64,000 nt of DNA, taken from NCBI GenBank assembly GCA_963573305.1, contig OY754333.1, forward strand, positions 19,031,013 to 19,095,012. The letters run 5' to 3'. The notes beneath the pieces were generated by a model. It was not told the origin of the DNA and made no database searches. It saw nothing but the letters and a program-made list of their open reading frames with translations. The position numbers and the translations under genes are program-made. Each line of letters begins with the position of its first letter. Positions within the stretch are counted from its first letter, which is position 1. The stretch comes from Pyrrhosoma nymphula (lineage: Eukaryota; Arthropoda; Insecta; Odonata; Coenagrionidae). Below, in pieces: positions 57,257 through 64,000 of this stretch.

Positions 57257-59803
57257 GGCGTATATAAGGCGTTCACCTCGATCTTGAGCGACCTTATCCT
57301 ACACCAAGTCCAGCCAGTGTGGGAGGAGGTGTACGAGCAGAGGGGCTCAAAGCGGGGAATCGCGGGATGCAAGGACAACCTGCTCATTGATTGGTGCATA
57401 TGCCAGGATGCCATCCGGCATAAGCGAAACCTATCAATGGCCTGGGTGGACTACAAGAAGGCTTTTGACACCACTTCGCATGAGCTTTTGATCGCCATGC
57501 TGAAGTTGATGAAAGTCCACCCAAAGGTAGTGTCCTGCATCCAACGCCTGTTACCACTCTGGAAAACGCACTTCGTTCTGACCTCAGGCAAGCGGTCAGT
57601 TTCCACAGAGTTGGTAACATACCACCGTGGCGTTTTTCAAGGTGACAGCTTGAGCACCTTACTGTTCTGTATTTCCCTCCTACCCCTGTCCCTCAGGCTG
57701 CGACGAGGTAAAGGATACATGTGCGGTGTTCCAGGTGACAGGAAGCATAAGGTCACCCATTTGTTTCATATGGATGACCTGAAGCTATACGCTTCTAATG
57801 CGAAAGACCTCTGCACTGCCCTGGACACCGTACTGGAATAAAGTGAGGCTATAGGGATGGAGTTCGGATTGGACAAGTGTGCATCCATCCACTTGGCGAG
57901 AGGAAGATTTTCGGAGATCAAAGAAGACGTGCAACTTATTGACGGGAGCGTCATTCGTCACCTCGAGGACGATGACAGCTATGAATATCTCGGCGTCCCC
58001 CAGCGCCGAATGCAGGAGGTTGCAGAAGCGGTCAGTTTCCACAGAGTTGGTAACATACCACCGTGGCGTTTTTCAAGGCGACAGCTTGAGCCCCTTACTG
58101 TTCTGTATTTCCCTCCTACCCTGTCCCTCAGGCTGCGACGAGGTAAAGGATACATGTGTGGTGTTCCAGGTGACAGGAAGCATAAGGTCACCCATTTGTT
58201 TTATATGGATGACCTGAAGCTATACTCTTCTAATGCGAAAGACCTCCGCACTGCCCTGGACACCGTACTGGAATACAGTGAGGCTATAGGGATGGAGTTC
58301 GGATTGGACAAGTGTGCATCCATCCACTTGGCGAGAGGAAGATTTTCGGAGATCAAAGAAGACGTGCAACTTATTGACGGGAGCGTCATTCGTCACCTCG
58401 AGGACGATGACAGCTATGAATATCTCGGCGTCCCCCAGGGCCGAATGCAGGAGGTTGCAGCAGTGAAGGAAAGGGTCACCGCCAAATACAGACAGACTCT
58501 CAGAAACATCTGGAGTTCTGAGCTGTCAGGCAAGAACAAGGTTCTTGCCACGAACATGTTCGCGGTTCCTACACTGCTGTATACCTTCGGATGCATGAAG
58601 TGGAATGTCAACGAGTTCCAGAACCTCGATAGGGGAACGAGGAAGATGATGACCATCTATAGAAGTCTTCATCCGAAATCTTCCGTCGCCAGATTGTATC
58701 TCCCTCGCAATGTAGGTGGTAGAGGACTATTGAGTCTGGAGTGTCTCCACAACAGAGTTGTCCTGGGTACAGCTTGCCGAGTCTTGAAAAGCAGGGAACC
58801 CCTGTTCAATCTCGTGAGAGATCACGAGAGTGCGGGAGCAGGGGCGTTTCTCTTCCAGGCGGCAAAGAGGGCAGTGGACGAAACCGGTCTCGACTTCGAC
58901 CCGTCATCCGACGGAAGCAACAATGACACGACCATCTTGTCATTGAAGGTAGACGTCCTCAAGCTCGAAATAAAAAAAGCCGAGCAGAAGGCCTTGCTCA
59001 AGGTGCATACCGATAAGCCCATGCATGGAGGTTTCTATCGAAACATCGAAAAGCATGGGCTATCGAAGGAGCTGACGTTTGCCTTCCTACGCTCCGCCGG
59101 TCTGAAGTCCGAGACCGAGGGTTTTGTCCTCGCGTGCCAGGATGGTGTCATAAACACACTCGTGTACCGCCGCATTATATTCAAGGCGGAGGTTGCGGGC
59201 ACGAGATGTAGGGCGTGCCAAGCCCAGCCGGAGACTTTGAGTCACCTTCTCTCCGGCTATAGTTATTACGCCAAGTCAGCGTATTTAGCTCGGCACAATG
59301 CGGCCCTACGAGTGTTATACTTTCATCGTCGACACCATTATGGCATCGACGAAACACCTGTGCTGCCCTATGCCCCTGGAGATATTGAGTCCGTCGTGGA
59401 GAACGATAAATGCACAATCTGGTGGAATTACTCCTTTTCCACCACCAAGCAGTTGGAGGCGACCAAGCCTGATATCGTTCTCCTCGACCACCTCACACGC
59501 TCAATGTTCGTGATCGAGTTTTCGGCTCCGGCTGAAACTAACATGGATGCGAAGGAGGTGGAGAAACGGACGAAATATCAAGACCTGCTTCCCGAACTTC
59601 GGCAGATGTACCCCGGACACTCTGTGAAACTGGTGGTCCTCATCATAGGTGTGCTCGGTGGAGTTAAGGGCTCGCTGATAGATAACATCAAGTGCATTCC
59701 GTTCTGCGTGGCACAGGCGGAATCACTAGTTGCTCGCATGCAGAAGGCCATCATCCTGGGGTCACTCCGTCTACTGCGGACCCATGACCCGACCGCAGCG
59801 TAG
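57257..59803 (+). pseudogene. LINE polyprotein, copy 1: reverse transcriptase + zinc knuckle + restriction-like endonuclease
   Basis: One frame covers the whole interval, broken only by a TAA at 57839-57841 (Tyr in copy 2). Reverse-transcriptase motifs: VDYKKAFDT near 57450, GVFQGDSLS near 57630, catalytic MDDLKLY at 57772 and again at 58207 because of the duplication. After LYTFGCMKWN and GGRGLLSLECLHN come a CRAC...H knuckle (59207-59250, its last Cys changed to Tyr), then KPDIVLLD and FVIEFSAP, the PD-(D/E)xK-like endonuclease core near 59465-59530. The C-terminus ends LLRTHDPTAA. The first 272 codons of the copy 2 frame are missing. Very similar to copy 2, so both are young. Confidence 0.88.
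57590..58460 (+). repeat. Tandem duplication inside LINE copy 1 (436 + 435 bp)
   Basis: The unit starting AAGCGGTCAGTTTCC at 57590 is repeated from 58026 to 58460. The second unit lacks one C in CCTACCCCTG (near 58120), so the two lengths are 436 and 435. It duplicates the catalytic MDDLKLY region. Confidence 0.95.
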
Positions 59804-59982
59804 CCACACATCCGATGGGCGTCGGACGTGGCTGCGATTACTGCAAAACCCCTCTCGAGTCACCGGCCATTATGACGGCATTGAAACCCGATGCTTGCCG
59901 GGGACTCGGAGGGTCATGTTACAACTGTAACGAAAAATAATAATAATAATAATAAAATAAATTATTAATAATAATATTTTTG

Positions 59983-60041
59983 CCGTAGAGAGATTTTTTT
60001 AATTATTATTAATAATAATAATTTTAAAAATCTCTCTACGG
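59983..60041. repeat. Near-perfect 59-bp palindrome between the two LINE copies
   Basis: CCGTAGAGAGATTTTT (59983-59998) and its exact inverse (60026-60041) flank an AAT-rich centre that is itself nearly palindromic. It lies between the TAA tail of copy 1 and the first bases of copy 2. Confidence 0.95.
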
Positions 60042-60044
60042 GGT

Positions 60045-63014
60045 AATCACCTTTCCCGTTTGAATGGCCTCATCGACGAAATCCTGACAGAGATGTCGGA
60101 CCTATGGACGGTCAATTGCGTGGTCTACGCTGCTGCCAAAATCATGGCTCACTCCCAAAAGAACACCTCTTGGGAGGAAAAAGCAGAAAAAAGGCTCGAA
60201 CAGTTGGAGGCCAAGATCACGCAGGCGAGACAACAGGCGTCGAGAATTCAGTGTGTGATGGAATACATCGCATCTGGGCGAGCTTTCACTCCTAAAGTTC
60301 GGCGCATAGCGCGCAGTCTCAGGTACAACCATCACACGCTGAATAAAAGCGTGCTGCTTACCATTAAGCAGCACGAGGTCGATAGAGTACGGGCACTCAC
60401 CAAGGCCCGGAAAAAACTCCTGAAGAGGAGTAGGGGCGTGAGAGAAAATGCCACCTTTCTCCTTCAGCCGTCCCGTCTCTTTCGACCACCTCCGCCTGTT
60501 GTTGAATCTCCGCCACCCGTCCAAGAGGTTGAACGTTTCTGGAAGGAAATATACAAAACGTCGAAGCCATTCAACGGAGACACTCCGGCCATAGGCCTCT
60601 TTAAAGAGGTTTGTGACCGCCACCTACAAGATGTGGATGGACCTCTTTCAGTCACCGAAAGTGACGTGAAGAAGGCCTTCTCTGGCAAGAAGAATTTCTC
60701 GGCTCCAGGAATGGATGCTGTGAATAACTTCTGGTGGAAGAAATTTACTTCCACCCAGTAACACCTCGCCAGAATCTTCACGTCCTTTCTAAATGGTGGA
60801 AAACCGATTCCACCTTGGCTGACTGAGGGACGCACGGTTTTAATACCTAAGAAGGGAGACTTGTCCAATCCAAAGAACTACCGCCCTATAACCTGCCTCA
60901 ACACTGTATATAAGGCGTTCACCTCGATCTTGAGCGACCTTATCCTACACCAAGTCCAGCCGGTTTGGGAGGAGGTGTACGAGCAGAGGGGCTCAAAGCA
61001 AGGAATCGCGGGATGCAAGGACAACCTGCTCATTGATAGGTGCATATGCCAGGATGCCATCCGGCATAAGCGAAACCTATCAATGGCCTTGGTGGACTAC
61101 AAGAAGGCTTTTGACACCACTTCGCATGAGCTATTGATCGCCATGCTGAAGTTGATGAAAGTCCACCCTGAGGTTGTGTCCTGCATCCAATGCCTGTTAC
61201 CACTGTGGAAAACGCGCTTCGTTCTGACCTCAGGCAAGCTGTCAGTTTCCACAGAGTTGGTAACATACCACCGTGGCGTTTTTCAAGGCGACAGCTTGAG
61301 CCCCCTACTGTTCTGTATTTCCCTCCTACCCCTGTCCCTTAGGCTGCGACGAGGTAAAGGATACATGTGTGGTGTTCCAGGTGACAGGAAGCATAAGGTC
61401 ACCCATTTGTTTTATATGGATGACCTGAAGCTGTACGCTTCTAATGCGAATGACCTTCGCACTGCCCTGGACACTGTACTGGAATACAGTGAGGCTATAG
61501 GAATGGAGTTCGGATTGGACAAGTGTGCATCCATCCACTTGGCGAGAGGAACATTTTCGGAGATCAAGGAAGACGTGCAACTTGTTGACGGGAGCGTCAT
61601 TCGTCACCTCGAGGACGATGACAGCTATGAATATCTCGGCGTCCCCCAGCGCCGAATGCAGGAGGTTACAGCAGTGAAGGAAAGGCTCACCGCCAAATAC
61701 AGACAGACTCTCAGGAACATCTGGAGTTCTGAGCTGTCAGGCAAAAACAAGGTTCTTGCCACGAACATGTTCGCGGTTCCTACACTGCTGTATACCTTCG
61801 GATGCATGAAGTGGAACGTCAACGAGTTGCAGAACCTCGATAGGGGAACGAGGAAGATGATGACCATCTATAGAAGTCTTCATCCGAAATCTTCCGTCGC
61901 CAGATTGTATCTCCCTCGCAATGTAGGTGGTAGATGACTATTGAGTCTGGAATGTCTCCACAACAGAGATGTCCTGGGTACAGCTTGCCGAGTTTTGAAA
62001 AGCAGGGACCCCCTGCTCAATCTCGTGAGTGATCACGAGAGTGCGGGAGCAGGGGCGTTTCTCTTCCAGGCGGCAAAGAGGGCAGCGGACGAAACCGGTC
62101 TCGACTTCGACCCGTCATCCGACGGAAGCGACAATGACACGACCATCTTGTCATTGAAGGCAGACGTCCTCAAGCTCGAAATAAAAAAAGCCGAGCAGAA
62201 GGCCTTGCTCAAGGTGCATACCGATAAGCCCATGCATGGAGGTTTCTATCGAAACATCGAAAGGCATGGGCTATCGAAGGAGCTAACGTTTGCCTTCCTA
62301 CGCTCCGCCGGTCTGAAGTCCGAGACCGAGGGTTTTGTCCTCGCGTGCCAGGATGGTGTCATAAACACACTCGTGTACCGCCGCATTATATTCAAGGCGG
62401 AGGTAGCGGACACGAGATGTAGGGCGTGCCGAGCCCAGCCGGAGACTTTGAGTCACCTTCTCTCCGGCTGTAGTTATTACGCTAAGTCAGCATATTTAGC
62501 TCGGCACAACGCGGCCCTACGGGTGTTATACTTTCATCTTCGACACCATTATGGCATCAACGAAACACCTGTGCTGCCCTATGCCCCTGGAGATATTGAG
62601 TCCGTCGTGGAGAACGATAAATGCACGATCTGGTGGAATTACTCCTTTTCCACCACCAGGCAGTTGGAGGCGACCAAGCCTGATATCGTTCTCCTCGACC
62701 ACCTCACACGCTCCATGTTCGTGATCGAGTTTTCGGCTCCGGCTGAAACTAACATGGATGCGAAGGAGGTGGAAAAACGGACGAAATATCAAGACCTGCT
62801 TTTCGAACTTCGACAGATGTACCCCGGACACTCTGTGAAACTGGTGGTCCTCATCATAGGTGTGCTCGGTGGAGTTAAGGGCTCGCTGCTAAATAACATC
62901 AAGTGTATTCCGTCCTGCGTGGCACAGGCGGAATTACTAGTTGCACGCATGCAGAAGGCCGTCATCCTGGGGTCACTAGGTCTACTGCGGACGCATGACC
63001 CTACCGCAGCATAG
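60045..63014 (+). pseudogene. LINE polyprotein, copy 2, with two in-frame stops
   Basis: A single frame from about 60045 to the TAG at 63012-63014, interrupted only by TAA at 60759-60761 and TGA at 61935-61937 (Gly codon GGA in copy 1). The N-terminal 230 residues include a Lys/Glu-rich helix and a Pro-rich stretch (PPPPVVESPPPV). Then come GRTVLIPKKGD and KNYRPITCLN, VDYKKAFDT, GVFQGDSLSPLLF, catalytic MDDLKLY at 61417, a knuckle CRACRAQ...H...C (62420-62470, complete here), KPDIVLLD and FVIEFSAP. Each stop is one substitution from sense. The copy is probably non-autonomous but recently intact. Confidence 0.9.
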
Positions 63015-63150
63015 CCACACATCCTATGGGCGTCGGACGTGGCTGCGATTACTGCCCAACCCCTCTCGAGTCTTTGGCCATTATGACGGCAATGAAACCT
63101 GATGCTTGCCGGGGACTCGGAGGGTCATGTTACAACTGTAACAATTAAAA

Positions 63151-63165
63151 TAATAATAATAATAA
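63151..63165 (+). repeat. (TAA)5 microsatellite shared by two LINE tails
   Basis: Five TAA units lie where the plus-strand copy 2 ends and, read on the minus strand as ATT repeats, where the LINE at 63167-63900 ends. Confidence 0.9.
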
Positions 63166-63166
63166 T

Positions 63167-63900
63167 ATTTATTAGACATAAAACAAGATACAACTTGCAT
63201 TAGTCTTCGTCATATTAATATACAGAATTACAATAGTTTTATTACAAATACAGAAAAAATTATAAATATTATTAAGTAGTACAAATACAGAAGATGTTAA
63301 ATTACAAGAAAATCATATCATCCTTGTTGCTATCGATGAATTCCTCAATGGAGTAAAAGGCCTTTTTTATGAGCCAGGCATACACAACTCTTTTAAATTT
63401 TTCAAGACTGACAAGTTTGGCTTCGGTAGGTAAACTATTATACAGGTGCAGCTTAATTATGTGGAATGATTTACAAGTTTTTGATAGTCGGCAATAGGGA
63501 ACATTAAGGATATCTCGGTTTCTTGTGAAATGGTTGTGCACATTTCCTCTTGTCTCCAAGGAGTTAAGATTTGCCTTTACGTCACAAAGACACTTCATTA
63601 TATACATACAGTACAGGGTCAAAATGCCGAGCTTGGTGAAGAGTGGCTTACAGTGATCCCTGGGCTGGGCACAAGAAACTACTCTAACTGCCTTTTTTTG
63701 GATTTTAAATAGGCTTAAGGAGGATGAAGATTGGCCCCATAGCTCGATGCCATAGTTTATATGGCAGTGAAATAAGGCAAAATATGCTGGGGTAATGTAT
63801 TCTTTTGGGATCAGTGCTTTAATTTTGCATGTACACTGCCTTTGATAGTTTACCTAAAGTGGTTAATACATGAGGTACTGCAGGTACAATGAAGCAGGTT
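63167..63900 (-). pseudogene. 3' end of an APE-type LINE (Jockey/CR1-like)
   Basis: The minus-strand frame reads ITPAYFALFHCHINYGIELW, KIQKKAVRVVSCA, HCKPLFTKLGIL, then in the frame 63622-63302 TRNRDILNVPYCRL and LYNSLPTEAKL, AFYSIEEFI. That is the usual C-terminal sequence of widespread arthropod LINEs. A frameshift near 63815 separates it from an upstream KLSKAVYMQN. The 3' UTR is about 135 bases and ends at the TAA/ATT repeat. 5'-truncated, not functional. Confidence 0.75.
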
Positions 63901-64000
63901 GAAGATTTTCATATGGCGGAGATTTTCTTGAGCTTAACTCCAAATGAATCCTTATCTCTTGGTGAACTTACCATTTATAGTATAATGGAACCTCATCAAC
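63901..64000. other. Window end, nothing recognised
   Basis: Possibly more of the minus-strand LINE; too short to judge. Confidence 0.4.

Larger units (their letters stand above)
57250..59957 (+). mobile_element. RLE-type LINE (R2/R4 group), copy 1, 5'-truncated
   Basis: Starts in the reverse transcriptase at the equivalent of base 60912 of copy 2 and runs through the 3' UTR (59804-59930, ending GTTACAACTGTAAC) into a TAA tail (59938-59955). It contains an internal tandem duplication (57590-58460). TAA repeats on both sides and the restriction-like endonuclease resemble Dong of the R4 clade, which is known to insert in TAA repeats; clade assignment is inference. Confidence 0.85.
60042..63165 (+). 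mobile_element. RLE-type LINE (R2/R4 group), copy 2, nearly full coding region
   Basis: Follows the palindrome, same orientation as copy 1. The coding frame is 60045-63014, the 3' UTR 63015-63145 closely matches copy 1, and the tail is TAA repeats at 63151-63165. The 5' end lacks the zinc-finger/Myb N-terminus expected for full-length R2/R4 elements, so it is 5'-truncated or starts unusually. Confidence 0.85.

Noticed and set aside
60102..60623. Minus-strand ORF of 173 codons, and similar minus ORFs to 63022.
   Set aside because: Antisense shadows of the RLE LINE; repeated in both LINE copies with the same relation.
1..64000. CRISPR arrays, rRNA, bacterial operons, prophage.
   Set aside because: No regularly spaced direct repeats with unique spacers, no rRNA-like sequence and no prokaryotic gene organisation were seen.

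Overview
The window is nuclear DNA of an animal, almost certainly an arthropod and most likely an insect. The evidence is an intron-rich kainate-type glutamate receptor that reads like insect homologues, AT-rich introns, and the mix of transposable elements (RTE-, R2/R4- and Jockey/CR1-type LINEs, piggyBac, hAT, pogo/Tigger, mariner, Penelope-like, tRNA-derived short repeats). The species cannot be fixed from the sequence.

The one host gene I can support lies on the + strand from 14854 to at least 42467, probably to 43162. It is the 3' two-thirds of an ionotropic glutamate receptor of the kainate class. Eight exon positions are visible: 14854-15057 (end of amino-terminal domain into S1), 16441-16644 (S1), 29843-29947 (end of S1), a duplicated M1/pore exon (32964-33221 = 4a and 34609-34989 = 4b), 38968-39165 (M3, start of S2), 39544-39769 and 40321-40485 (S2), and 42367-42467 (M4). 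A probable last exon is at 43088-43162. All junctions have GT/AG ends and compatible phases. The upstream amino-terminal-domain exons and promoter lie outside the window or were not recognised.

The most interesting point is the duplicated exon. 4a and 4b have the same boundaries and phase and encode the same part of the channel. Exon 4a encodes Arg (CGA) at the Q/R site and Gly four residues on; exon 4b encodes Gln (CAG) at the Q/R site and Asp four residues on. Choosing one exon or the other would set the charge of the selectivity filter at splicing, where vertebrates use RNA editing. The coding part also changes abruptly in base composition: exons 1-4 are GC-rich at third codon positions (about 70-87%, except small exon 3) while exon 6 is about 23%.

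The rest is mobile DNA. 1-2870 (-): RTE-like LINE whose ORF is open from 2645 off the left edge. 3808-8660 (+): decayed piggyBac element. 11232-13281: large inverted repeat. 17.9-20.3 kb: LINE relics, including a second fragment of the left-edge family. 26-29 kb: Penelope-like remains and an internally deleted mariner. 31.9-32.7 kb: tRNA-like short repeats, one inside a TTAA-flanked MITE. The introns and 3' flank hold further TTAA (piggyBac-type) MITEs, two hAT-type MITEs with perfect 8-bp target duplications, and a pogo/Tigger-like element with TA duplications. 57.2-63.1 kb: two head-to-tail copies of a LINE with a restriction-like endonuclease (R2/R4 group), associated with TAA microsatellites and separated by a near-perfect 59-bp palindrome. 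63.15-63.9 kb (-): 3' end of another LINE.

No rRNA, functional tRNA, CRISPR, operon or bacterial features were seen.
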